From Haloarcula regularis (GTDB lineage Archaea; Halobacteriota; Halobacteria; Halobacteriales; Haloarculaceae), in NCBI RefSeq assembly GCF_029338315.1, contig NZ_CP119794.1, positions 2,542,001 through 2,606,000 of the forward strand: 64,000 nucleotides of DNA. The letters run 5' to 3'. How positions within the stretch are numbered: the first letter of the stretch is position 1; every line of letters starts with the position of its first letter. Below the pieces are notes generated by a model. The model had not been told where the DNA came from, searched no databases, and saw only the letters and a list, made by a program, of their open reading frames with translations. Of the stretch, positions 44,500 to 52,659 are shown piece after piece. The position numbers were made by a program, and so were the translations under genes.

Positions 44500-45702
44500 A
44501 TGGGAATACCCGAGACGTCATCGAGTACTGAGCGATCAGCAGCTGTTCCATGGCGTTCGCCAGTCTTGGTCGCCATCCTCGCAGCCACACTGATGACGCC
44601 CATGGACGTGCCGCTGATCAGTTCGGCACTCCCCGAAATCCAGTCCGTATTTGGCGTCTCCGAGTCTCGCGCTGGCCTGTTCATCACACTGTACGCCCTC
44701 CCTGGGATACTGCTTGCTCCGGTCATCGGCGCGCTCGCCGACCGCATCGGTCGGCGGTATGTTCTCTCAGGTTCCCTTGCCATCTTCGGACTCGCTGGTA
44801 CCGTCATCGCATTCACGAACGACTTCACAGTCGCGCTCGGCTTGCGTGTCTTTCAGGGGTTTGCCGCCGGGAGTATCCTCGCTGCACTTGCGATGACCGC
44901 GGTCGGCGACCGATACTCCGGCCGCCAACACGACTCCGTCATGGGCGTCACGTCGGCGATGCTCTCTCTCGGGACCGCAGCCTATCCCGTGATTGGAGGC
45001 TATCTCGCAGCTCGCGCCTGGAACGCACCGTTCCTCATGTATGCGTTCACGCTGCCGGTTGCGGGATTGGTGCTATTCGCGTTCGACGAGCGCGAGACTC
45101 CACCGAGTGGTACTGATCGGGGCTACATCCGTGAGGCTCTTACTCTCATTCCGACTCGTCGAGCTCTCACCCTGTACGGCATCATGTTCGTCTCCTTTAC
45201 CCTCCTCTTCGGTGGGCTATACACCGCCCTGCCCTTCTACCTCGCTGATGCGTTCGGCTTTCCCCCCACAACGGTGGGGCTCGTTACTAGCACTGTCTTA
45301 CTGGTTACAGCTGCCGTCTCAACACAGAACGGAAAGCTGGCTGCAGGAGCTTCGACGACGACTCTGCTCACCGCCGGCTTTGCCCTGTACGCACTCGGCT
45401 TTCTCGGCGTCGCCCTCGCAGACACGCCCCCGCTGCTAATCGGCGGACTGCTCGTGTTCGGTGCTGGGAGTGGTCTTGTCACCCCCACGCTCTTTGCCAG
45501 GATTAGTGTCTTAGCTCCAGACGAGGTTCGGGGCGGCGTGATGAGTCTCCAGACAACGACTATCGGGATCAGTCAAGCTGTTGGCCCGGCACTGTTCACA
45601 CTTCTCGGCGGCGCAATCGGCTACCAGAGCACGCTCCTCTCCGGGAGTGTTGGAGCCACCCTAGCAGCTGTGGTACTGAGTGTCCTCACAGTCGACTTCT
45701 GA
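44500..45702 (+). CDS. MFS drug/metabolite exporter (12 TM)
   Basis: Major facilitator protein of 400 residues. It shows LISSALPEIQSVFGVSESRA, GALADRIGRRYVLSGSLAIF (the A-motif between TM2 and TM3), RVFQGFAAGSILAALAMTAV and PVIGGYLAARAWNAPFLMYA, typical of DHA1-type drug:H+ antiporters. It could expel quinones, electrophiles or antibiotics in keeping with the island's thiol enzymes. Tightly linked to DoxX; the next gene has its own TATA. Confidence 0.9.
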   Translation: MGIPETSSSTERSAAVPWRSPVLVAILAATLMTPMDVPLISSALPEIQSVFGVSESRAGLFITLYALPGILLAPVIGALADRIGRRYVLSGSLAIFGLAGTVIAFTNDFTVALGLRVFQGFAAGSILAALAMTAVGDRYSGRQHDSVMGVTSAMLSLGTAAYPVIGGYLAARAWNAPFLMYAFTLPVAGLVLFAFDERETPPSGTDRGYIREALTLIPTRRALTLYGIMFVSFTLLFGGLYTALPFYLADAFGFPPTTVGLVTSTVLLVTAAVSTQNGKLAAGASTTTLLTAGFALYALGFLGVALADTPPLLIGGLLVFGAGSGLVTPTLFARISVLAPDEVRGGVMSLQTTTIGISQAVGPALFTLLGGAIGYQSTLLSGSVGATLAAVVLSVLTVDF

Positions 45703-45712
45703 CAGCACTCCA

Positions 45713-45720
45713 TATTTATA
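45713..45720 (+). promoter_or_regulatory. TATA box for the HTH/zinc-ribbon gene
   Basis: TATTTATA centred about 28 bp upstream of ATG 45745. It suggests the regulator is transcribed separately from the MFS gene, from a leaderless mRNA. Confidence 0.5.
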
Positions 45721-45744
45721 CTGGACTGTGAGGAGTCAACACAT

Positions 45745-46671
45745 ATGGCAAGTGAGCAGTCTGACAGAACTCAGGTCGCAACTGACGCTGAATCGGCGTT
45801 TATGACCCTGAGCCACGATCTCCGATTGGAGATTCTGCTCGCACTGTGGGATGCACCAGGGTTTTCGTTATCTTTCTCCGAACTTCGGAAAACAGTGGGT
45901 GAACGTGACTCGGGCAGTTTCACCTACCATCTCTCGGAGCTACAGGATCAGTTCGTCGCGAAGACCGACGAGGGCTACGAACTGCAGTACCCCGGCCACC
46001 GCGTTCTCGATGCGATTCAGAGTGGAGTCTTTCATGATCAGGTCACGGTCGGGCCGGTCGAGTTAGACGATGACTGCCGGGAGTGCGGGGAGCAACTGAC
46101 CTTCGAATACGACACCGATTACATCGCCCGGATTCGTTGTCCTGTGTGCGGGAATCGGGCGCTAGAGTGGCCGTTCGATCCCGGTGGAACCGCTGGCCGC
46201 GACAGCGACGCCATCGTTGCGGCGTTCGACAGGCGGACGAAACTCATCTGGTCGTGTGCCCTCGACGGCATCTGTCCGTTCTGCGCCGGTCACGTCGACC
46301 GCGAACTGACCAGCCGCGTCCACGAGCAGGGAGCATGCGTCGATGTTATCGAGCAGCTCGATCGATACGACGAGTACTTCGCCCGCGACCATCCTGCGGT
46401 CGTGGCGGTCGACTGCGAGCGATGTAGCTTCTACAGCTTCATTCCGGTCGGCGTCGTCCTCCTGACACGGCCGGCAGTCACGGGCCAGCTTCATGCTGCA
46501 GATATCGACGCCCGAGAGACACCGCTGTGGGACCTCGGATTTGTCGTTGACGCCGGTGCCGTCACGGTCCAGCAAACGGACCCCATGCGTGTCGAAGTCT
46601 CGATGCCAGATGCGACGGACTCGCTGGCATTCATCGTTGAGGAGTCGTTCGCAGTCACCACCAAGGAGTGA
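45745..46671 (+). CDS. ArsR-type winged helix with zinc-ribbon domain (DUF7351-like)
   Basis: Protein of 308 residues. The N-terminal winged helix reads FMTLSHDLRLEILLALWDAP, ELRKTVGERDSGSFTYHLSE and LQDQFVAKTDEGYELQYPGH. Four Cys pairs follow: CRECG, CPVCG, CPFCAGH and CERCS, likely two zinc ribbons, in a sensor part of about 200 residues (ArsR/DUF7347-DUF7351 style). It may bind a thiol-reactive signal through the cysteines and control the island. Other ligands are possible. Confidence 0.82.
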   Translation: MASEQSDRTQVATDAESAFMTLSHDLRLEILLALWDAPGFSLSFSELRKTVGERDSGSFTYHLSELQDQFVAKTDEGYELQYPGHRVLDAIQSGVFHDQVTVGPVELDDDCRECGEQLTFEYDTDYIARIRCPVCGNRALEWPFDPGGTAGRDSDAIVAAFDRRTKLIWSCALDGICPFCAGHVDRELTSRVHEQGACVDVIEQLDRYDEYFARDHPAVVAVDCERCSFYSFIPVGVVLLTRPAVTGQLHAADIDARETPLWDLGFVVDAGAVTVQQTDPMRVEVSMPDATDSLAFIVEESFAVTTKE

Positions 46672-46749
46672 CGAGTAGTATAATTTGAATTACTGAAATG
46701 CGTTCCACCGAGCGCTTAACTGGGTTGGGGGTGTCCAATTTGGTAAGGA

Positions 46750-47109
46750 ATGGACGTACCCGGTACCAAACATATCGTCGCACTGTCTGGTGTACTGAAA
46801 ACCGCAATCGATTACTGCGGGTTCGACGAGTTCGAGGGCACGACTGTCGGCCACCCGGTCGTCGCCGGCGGATGGTTCCCGACGCCCGCGCTGGAACACC
46901 TTCGGTCGGTTGCCCGCACGCTCAACGCCTGGGTGCTCCCCCATCAGGTCGCAATCCCCGATGCGCACCGCACCTTCGAAGCCGGAGAACTGACCGACGA
47001 AACGCTGGTCGAACGAGTTGAGACGCTCGGAACTGACCTCGTCGCTTACGCGGGCGTCGAATCGTACCTCGAAACCACTCCTGCCTGTACTGGCCTCACG
47101 GCCGATTGA
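46750..47109 (+). pseudogene. NADPH-dependent FMN reductase, N-terminally truncated
   Basis: Only the C-terminal two-thirds of an FMN reductase is present. It begins close to VPGTKHIVALSGVLKTAIDY, where family members read GS.P..LKNALDY, and continues HPVVAGGWFPTPALEHLRSV and ARTLNAWVLPHQVAIPDAHR. The FMN-phosphate loop expected in the first 20 residues is missing; about 70 residues are lost and the upstream 80 bp do not encode them in any frame I could find. Its 119 codons are still open and overlap the HxlR gene, so it may be expressed as a fragment, but flavin binding is doubtful. Confidence 0.65.
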
Positions 47110-47111
47110 CC

Positions 47112-47495
47112 ATGTCTGCTGAAACCGAATCCCGGCAGCACGAGATCGAGAAACAGAACGCATCGGCGTGTCCGGTCGTCCGGGCCATCGACCAAATCGG
47201 GACCCCCTGGCGAATGAACGTCATCTACGCCCTCAGAGAGGGTGAGAAACGGTTCAACGAGCTCAAGCGAGCGACCGGCGCCCGCTCGAAGACCCTCTCC
47301 GATGCACTCGACGAACTGGTGGACCACGACATCGTGGCTCGACGAATGGAGGAAGACGCTCCGGTTGCGGTATACTACGGTCTCACAGCAAAGGGGACGG
47401 ATCTCCTTGACGTGTTAGCAGACCTGGATGCGTGGGCCCGGGGTTGGGGCGAAGAAGTCCCCGAAGGACCGGATTCCCGTCTCCACGAGACCTGA
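47112..47495 (+). CDS. HxlR-family transcriptional regulator
   Basis: Protein of 127 residues with the HxlR winged-helix pattern: ACPVVRAIDQIGTPWRMNVI, YALREGEKRFNELKRATGAR and LDELVDHDIVARRMEEDAPV. HxlR proteins often sense aldehydes or quinones through a conserved N-terminal Cys (here Cys at about residue 19) and control detoxification genes. ATG 47112 overlaps the preceding fragment; an in-frame TTG at 47106 is ignored. It follows an FMN-reductase gene, a common pairing, and may regulate the island. Confidence 0.9.
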   Translation: MSAETESRQHEIEKQNASACPVVRAIDQIGTPWRMNVIYALREGEKRFNELKRATGARSKTLSDALDELVDHDIVARRMEEDAPVAVYYGLTAKGTDLLDVLADLDAWARGWGEEVPEGPDSRLHET

Positions 47496-47699
47496 AACAG
47501 ATTCTTCCGATGGTACGGTGGCAACCATTGGGGCCCATCAATACCTCCGCGGAGGCGGATTGGACGTGTCGATGTCTCGCATCGGAACGTTTCGCTTTAT
47601 CCGTCCGATTGGACGACTCAACGCTGTTGGAACCGCTGCCCGGTACCCGATTCCGCCACAGAACCGTTCCGATTCCTTGGTGGGGCGCTGCTACGTTCG
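47496..47699. other. Short gene-free stretch before decayed region
   Basis: No gene recognised in about 200 bp. Sequence composition is coding-like in places but no family can be named; it may belong to the acyl-CoA dehydrogenase relic that follows. Confidence 0.35.
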
Positions 47700-48224
47700 A
47701 TGACGGTCAGAACTGGTCGGCCTCTCGACGACGGCGAACCGACCGACGACCATGCACTTGCCTCGGTGTCTGACGGGCTCGCGACGCGATTACTTCGAGA
47801 GGGCCCGTGTCCGTTAGGCCTGCATCTCGACGTCGCCGAAGCCATCCAGCGGTTGGGCACCGACCAGCAGCGGGATACACACCTCCCGTCGTTGGCTACG
47901 TACGACACTGTCGGGATTCCCGGGGTGCGTAAAGAGGGTGCCGGGAGTGACAGGGCGGGGATGGAGACCACCACCGAAAGAGGGGGTGGCGAGTGGGATC
48001 TGAACGGACACAGGCAGTGGCTCACCAACTTCCGCCAGGCCGATTCCGGCCTCACGTACGCGAACACTGGTCCCGAGCAAAAGCGCGCCCACGACAGCAC
48101 CGCCTTCCACGTCCCAACCGGCGAGTTCGAGGTCGGGTCTGGGATTCGCTCGGCGCTCGTTCCGCGAGGTCTCCAAGAGCAACGCTCAGAAGTGCGGGTC
48201 CCGAATCACACGGCCCGGCGCTGA
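47700..48224 (+). pseudogene. Acyl-CoA dehydrogenase relic
   Basis: An open frame of 174 codons with clear acyl-CoA dehydrogenase remnants: QRLGTDQQRDTHLPSLATYD, VGIPGVRKEGAGSDRAGMET (normally FGLTEPxAGSD, with the TEP lost), GHRQWLTNFRQADSGLTYAN and a degenerate SALVPRGLQEQRSEVRVPNH. The family is about 380 residues; both the N-terminal third and the entire C-terminal helical domain with the catalytic Glu are missing. Not functional as an acyl-CoA dehydrogenase. It lies in a low-coding patch upstream of an IS relic, so the area looks like a decay zone. Confidence 0.75.
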
Positions 48225-48409
48225 CAAACGTCCTGTTCGACCGGTAGTCGTCGGTTCGATCCAGGTGCGGTTCCCGTCGGTTCGAGTTCGTCTCGCAGTT
48301 GGCCCGTCTATCGGCATCCACTCAGCACGACTTTATTGTGGGATTCAAACAACATTGGGGCTACCATGCGGTGCGATCTGTGGTCTCGCTCGGAGTACGA
48401 GGCCGCCCC

Positions 48410-48988
48410 TCAGTGCTGGTGCCCGTGGGGGTCGGCGGGGAAGTCCTGTTCGCCGGCTTCGATTCGGACGTCGAGCCAGTTCTCGACGGGAATCAGCGGG
48501 CACTCGTAGGCGTGGTTGTAGGCACAGGTCGGATTGTACGCGGCGTTGAAGTCGAGTTCCCACTCGCCGTCGACCAGGTGCTCGTCCGGGACGAGGTCGA
48601 GATACCGACCGGCCTCGTAGGTTTCCTCGCCGTTCGTCTCGTCGCGGAAGGGCACCCAGAACCGCTCGGCGTCGCTGTCGGGCCGGTAGGCCTGTAGCGT
48701 GTACTCGGTCCCGTCTATCTCGAACCGGAACGCTCCCCACCGACGGTACGTCTGCTCGCCGTCCGCGGTCGTCTCGACGGTGATTCGTTCCTTCCGGTCG
48801 TGTTCCTCCAGCGGGCGGGAGAACCGGTACGCCGGGTCGGGATCGAAGTACGCGAGTCCCGGGAAGTCCGCGCCGCGCAGCTCCTGTGGCAGCGGCGACC
48901 GCGGCGATTCCCTGAAATACTCCGCCTTGGTTTCGCGCTCTCGCTCGATCCGGGCGGCCCAGTCGGCCGGCACGTCTGTTGTGGGCAT
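48410..48988 (-). CDS. DUF1684-family protein
   Basis: Protein of 192 residues of DUF1684: WAARIERERETKAEYFRESP, GLAYFDPDPAYRFSRPLEEH, LQAYRPDSDAERFWVPFRDE, then YLDLVPDEHLVDGEWELDFN and NPTCAYNHAYECPLIPVENW. The conserved Tyr/Asn/Cys end is typical. Cytoplasmic, function unknown. ATG 48988 (MPTTDVPADW) starts at the family start; the frame is open 65 codons further without homology. The His-Gly-His-Gln-His tail is not part of the family core. Confidence 0.85.
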   Translation of the reverse strand: MPTTDVPADWAARIERERETKAEYFRESPRSPLPQELRGADFPGLAYFDPDPAYRFSRPLEEHDRKERITVETTADGEQTYRRWGAFRFEIDGTEYTLQAYRPDSDAERFWVPFRDETNGEETYEAGRYLDLVPDEHLVDGEWELDFNAAYNPTCAYNHAYECPLIPVENWLDVRIEAGEQDFPADPHGHQH

Positions 48989-49352
48989 GTGTCTGTTTAA
49001 TATTGTGTCTACTGAACAATAGCATTTTCGAACACGGGCTTTGCTATCGCCCGCCCCGGCGACGACCAGGTGGCCACGAGGGCTCTGCCGCGTTTTCTCG
49101 CCGTCTCTCTGGTTCGTCTCGTCGAATATCTCCGTATGAGTGACTGCCCGTTCGATATTCACTTTTCCGTGTGATCTATGCATAGAATTGAGAATACACT
49201 AATACTAATCCTTATTTATATTCAGAAATATGAATTATATAACTATATAGCGTAGGATGAAAATTTATAACGTGTTTCTGAAACTGTCTGGTGAAAATAC
49301 AGGATTTTAACACCGGGTTCCGGAACATCTCCCCTCAAAATTCGCTTTCGAG
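48989..49352. other. Gene-free AT-rich region before the IS relic
   Basis: About 360 bp with no gene. From about 49185 to 49330 the AT content is far higher than the rest of the window (for example TATATAACTATATAG near 49236). It probably holds the DUF1684 promoter at the left side, and may be foreign DNA or a replication/recombination hot spot. Confidence 0.45.
49345..49352 (+). repeat. Target-site duplication CTTTCGAG, left copy
   Basis: Eight bases identical to 49848-49855, directly flanking the 495-bp element. The sequence is itself palindromic. An exact duplication on both sides shows a clean transposition event. Confidence 0.8.
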
Positions 49353-49404
49353 GGCTCTGGTGAATCACTAGACGGCGTCGGAATCGACCGTCAGAACTAG
49401 GGAG

Positions 49405-49815
49405 TTGAAGCGGGAAATCGGCGATAGTTCATGTCGAAGATCTCCCGCTTCACGAGCAAAGCGGTCACGTTGGCTAAAAATGCTGTTGGTGGGCGAGGTC
49501 GCCCGCGTTGCGGCGGGCGACCTCGCCAGCCTCGCCGCCGACAAGGGCTACGACTGGATGGATTTACGCGAAAAACTCCGTGAAGAGAACGTGAGACCGC
49601 TGATCAAGCATCGGATCTTCCGGCCCATCGACCACGCGCATAACGCGCGGGTCGATGGGCCTCGATACCGCCAACGATCGATGTGTGAGACCGTCTTCTC
49701 CACGATTAAGCGCACGCTCGGCGACGCCGTACGTGCGCGAGCGTGGTTCCGCGAGTTTCGAGAGATCGTCTTGAAATGTGTCGTTCACAACATCAAGCGA
49801 GCCGTCACACCGTGA
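49405..49815 (+). pseudogene. Transposase fragment (IS5-like DDE type)
   Basis: The C-terminal part of a DDE transposase: SLAADKGYDWMDLREKLREE holds the second catalytic Asp, and SMCETVFSTIKRTLGDAVRA the catalytic Glu; KCVVHNIKRAVTP ends the protein. The first catalytic Asp and most of the N-terminal half are missing. A start (MSKISRFTSKAV) persists in a different frame at 49431. It cannot make active transposase. Confidence 0.8.
49492..49527. repeat. Perfect 15-bp inverted repeat at the deletion junction of the IS
   Basis: Arms GGCGAGGTCGCCCGC and GCGGGCGACCTCGCC are exact complements around the 6-base loop GTTGCG. It lies where the transposase N- and C-terminal parts meet, so the deletion may have formed at or created this hairpin. 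Confidence 0.7.
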
Positions 49816-49847
49816 AATCAACCGCTGTATGGTGATTCACCAGAGTC

Positions 49848-49855
49848 CTTTCGAG
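49848..49855 (+). repeat. Target-site duplication CTTTCGAG, right copy
   Basis: Exact copy of 49345-49352 on the other side of the 495-bp element. Confidence 0.8.
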
Positions 49856-49884
49856 CGAGACCTATGAGCGACTATCGGCCGCGT

Positions 49885-51341
49885 TTATATCGTTATGTTC
49901 GCACAGACGTTCTTGGGCTGGGTGTAGTGCTTGACGGCATCGACGCTCTTCTCGCGTCCGATGCCACTCTGTTTGAACCCGCCGAACGGCGTCTCGATAC
50001 CCTCCGCGAACCACTGGTTGATGTAGATGCCACCCGCCTGCACGTCGCGCGCGAACCGGTGTGCCCGGCCGATGTCGCTGGTGAAGATGCCCGCCGTCAG
50101 GCCGTACTGGGTGTCGTTTGCGAGTTCGATGGCTTCCGCCTCGGAGCTGAAGCGAATCACCGGCAGTATCGGGCCGAATATCTCTTCCTGGGCCAGCCGC
50201 GTACTGTTCTCGACCTCGGTGAATATCGTCGGTCCGACGAAATACCCGTCGCGGTCGAGCGTGGACCCGCCGTACGCCGGTTCGCCGTTCTCCTCCCGCC
50301 CGACCTCGAGGTAGCTCCGGACTTTCTCGTACTGCGATTCGTTGATCATCGGCCCCATGTCCGGGTCGTCGATGCCCGGGCCGATATCGAGGGCCTTCAC
50401 CCGGTCGACGAGCCGGTCGGTGAACTCCTCGTAGATGTCCTCGTGGACCAGCAGACGCGAGCCCGCCGAACAGCACTGGCCGCTCACGATGGTAAAGAGT
50501 GCGGCCACGGCGTTGTCGAGCGCGTGGTCCATGTCGATGTCGGGGAAGACGACGTTCGGCCCTTTGCCGCCCACTCGAGGTTGACGGGGGTGATGTTCTC
50601 GGCGGCGAGCTTCGCGACCTTTCGGCCCGTCTCGGTAGACCCGGTGAAGGTGACGTTGTCGACGTCCCGGTGGCCGGCGAGCGGTGCGCCGACCTCGCCG
50701 CCGTAGCCGGTGACCACGTTGAACACGCCGGCCGGCAGGTCGGTCTCGTTGGCGATTTCGGCGAAGCGCAGGGTCCCGATCGACGTCTCCTCACCGGGTT
50801 TTACGACCACCGTGTTCCCCGTCGCCATCGCTGCGGCCACGCTCTGGGCCATCAGCTGCAGGGGGAAGTTCCACGGGACGATGTGGGCCGTCACGCCGTA
50901 GGGCTCCCGGTAGGTGAAGTCAGCGTACTCCTGGCCCCTTGGTATCTGCTTGCCGTGGACCTTGTCCGCGATGCCCGCGAAGTACTCCACCGACTCGATG
51001 GCCGTCTCGGCCTCCGCCCGCGCCTCGGATATCGGTTTCCCGTTCTCGAGCGTGGTGAGCTGGGCCAGTTCCTCGACGTGGTCTCTGAGCGCGTCGGCGA
51101 TCTGCCGGAGAATCCGACCGCGCTCTCGGGGCAGCGTCTCTCTCCACCCCTGCTGGACGTCGCGGGCGACGTCTACGGCGTGGTCGACGTCGGCTTCGTT
51201 CCCGCGAGCGATCTCGGCGATTCCGTCCTCCGTCGCCGGGTTGAGAGTCGTGAACGTGTCTCCGCTCTCCGGAGGCACGCCCTCGCCGGCTATCACGTGG
51301 TCGTACGACGCACGCAGGTCTAGCGCACTGAAGTCCTGCAT
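49885..51341 (-). CDS. NAD(P)-dependent aldehyde dehydrogenase, 1-base deletion mid-gene
   Basis: Aldehyde dehydrogenase of about 485 residues that oxidises an aldehyde to its acid. The cofactor domain has VPWNFPLQLMAQSVAAAMAT and FTGSTETGRKVA, and the catalytic Cys loop is VSGQCCSAGSRLLVHEDIY. The general-base Glu normally in LELGGK lies at the break: the frame reads NLEW and the rest, GGKGPNVVFPDIDMDHAL, is in another frame. One base missing between 50573 and 50574 restores NLELGGKGP and an exact 486-codon gene. ATG 51341 is about 28 bp below TATA. Substrate class (2-oxoglutarate semialdehyde, lactaldehyde or betaine aldehyde type) is open; it is next to GH105. Confidence 0.87.
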
Positions 51342-51364
51342 GGTCGACACTGTGGGACAATCGA

Positions 51365-51372
51365 TTATAAAT
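51365..51372 (-). promoter_or_regulatory. TATA box for the aldehyde dehydrogenase
   Basis: Minus-strand TTTATAAT centred about 28 bp above ATG 51341; the spacing fits a leaderless transcript and supports that start codon. Confidence 0.5.
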
Positions 51373-51506
51373 GTTGAGGTCTGCCACGGGCGGGCACGGA
51401 GACGGTGGACCGGACGCCGTTTCGGTTCCGGACGTTCCGTCTGCGACCGCCGGGTGACCCGACCGGTGCTGTCCGGGTTCGTATGCGAACGGTCTCTCCC
51501 GTAGAC

Positions 51507-52544
51507 TCAGACGTCGTCGAACTGGCTCGCAGCCAGCAGGAACCAGCCCTGGCCGTACGACGTCACGCCGAGTGGCATCCGTTCCCCGCCCGGCGGTTCG
51601 GCGATGCGGTGGACCGCGCCGTCCTCGTCGACGAGGTCACGGCAGACGTCGAACCCCTGTTTCGCGGCGTCGAGGTAGTCCTCCCCCTCGATGAGCCCCT
51701 GTTCCAGGCCGCGCTTGAGCGCGTAGGAGAACATGAGCGTCCCCGAGGCCTCGAGCGGTGACGTCGGGTCGTCCAGGATGTGGTGCCAGTATCCGCTGCG
51801 GTCCTGGAGTGTGACCGCCTCGGAGACGATCTCACGGAAGGTCGTCTCGAGCTCTGCCCGACCGTCGTACCCGGCCGGGAGAAACTCCAGTGTGTCGGCG
51901 ATTCCCGCCGCCGCCCACCCGTTCCCGCGGGACCAGAACGTCCCCGACGGGAAGGTGTTGGGTTGCTCGCGCCAGGCGTGGCGGAACAGGCCGGTGTGTG
52001 GGTCCTGCAGGTACTTCGACTGAAGCCGGATCTGCCGGACGGCCTCCTCGAAGCCAGCCTCGTCGACCAGGTCCCCGTAGCGGGCGAAGAACGGGCAGAC
52101 CATGTATATCGCGTCGACCCAGAGCTCCTTGCGCTCGCGGATGTGCGGGATTCCCCCCTCCTCGGTCCGATCGACGTCGTCGAAGTACTCGTACTGTCGC
52201 ACCGCTGCCGTCCGATACCGGTCGTCGCCGGTCTTCCGGTAGAAGTCCAACACCGCGTGCCCGACGGCAGCGGGGTCCGACTGTCCCTTGAACGACGGGA
52301 GGTCGGTGCGGTCGATCCACGGCTTGTAGTCCAGCGAGCCGTAGGTCAGCTGCCCGGCGCTCGTCTGGGTCGCTATCGACCTGTCGACCAGCTCCTTGGC
52401 CGCTTGCTCGTGCTCCGGGGACCCGGTCGCCAGGAGCCCGTTCAGCGCGACCGCCTTCTCCCAGTCCTCGGCCTCCATGTCGCGGCTGATCGTGTGCTGG
52501 GCGACGCGGTCTATCAGTTCAGATGTGGATATCGATGTTGACAT
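51507..52544 (-). CDS. Glycoside hydrolase family 105/88 (unsaturated rhamnogalacturonyl hydrolase-like)
   Basis: Protein of 345 residues with an alpha/alpha-barrel pattern: GSLDYKPWIDRTDLPSFKGQ, KELWVDAIYMVCPFFARYGD (Asp in WVD is the likely catalytic acid), GTFWSRGNGWAAAGIADTLE, SGTLMFSYALKRGLEQGLIE and the end GVTSYGQGWFLLAASQF. GH105 enzymes hydrate the double bond of unsaturated galacturonyl-rhamnose disaccharides left by pectin lyases, releasing rhamnose. No signal peptide, so it acts on imported oligosaccharides. Its promoter TATA is at 52577-52585. It strongly suggests pectin breakdown by this cell. Confidence 0.9.
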   Translation of the reverse strand: MSTSISTSELIDRVAQHTISRDMEAEDWEKAVALNGLLATGSPEHEQAAKELVDRSIATQTSAGQLTYGSLDYKPWIDRTDLPSFKGQSDPAAVGHAVLDFYRKTGDDRYRTAAVRQYEYFDDVDRTEEGGIPHIRERKELWVDAIYMVCPFFARYGDLVDEAGFEEAVRQIRLQSKYLQDPHTGLFRHAWREQPNTFPSGTFWSRGNGWAAAGIADTLEFLPAGYDGRAELETTFREIVSEAVTLQDRSGYWHHILDDPTSPLEASGTLMFSYALKRGLEQGLIEGEDYLDAAKQGFDVCRDLVDEDGAVHRIAEPPGGERMPLGVTSYGQGWFLLAASQFDDV

Positions 52545-52576
52545 GCCTAGCTACACCGTGGAACACACAATTGTAG

Positions 52577-52585
52577 TATATAAAT
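52577..52585 (-). promoter_or_regulatory. TATA box for GH105 gene
   Basis: Minus-strand ATTTATATA centred about 37 bp upstream of ATG 52544, leaving a short leader. It is also in front of an IclR gene of the same orientation, whose product may bind nearby. Confidence 0.45.
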
Positions 52586-52659
52586 TCTCGGGTGTCCGGT
52601 ACCGACGAACGGGGCTGATTCGCCCTCTCGCTGCTGCCGCCGGCCCGGCCGAGTCGCGC

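Larger units (their letters stand above)
49353..49847 (+). mobile_element. 495-bp internally deleted IS (IS5-like), intact ends
   Basis: Left end GGCTCTGGTGAATCACTA and right end (reverse complement) GACTCTGGTGAATCACCA are terminal inverted repeats matching at 16 of 18 positions. Flanking CTTTCGAG copies are 8-bp target duplications. Inside, the N-terminal start of the transposase (MSKISRFTSKAVTLAKNAVG in one frame from 49431) is joined to its C-terminal part in another frame, with most of the gene deleted between. Such elements can still be moved by a full-length relative. Confidence 0.85.
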
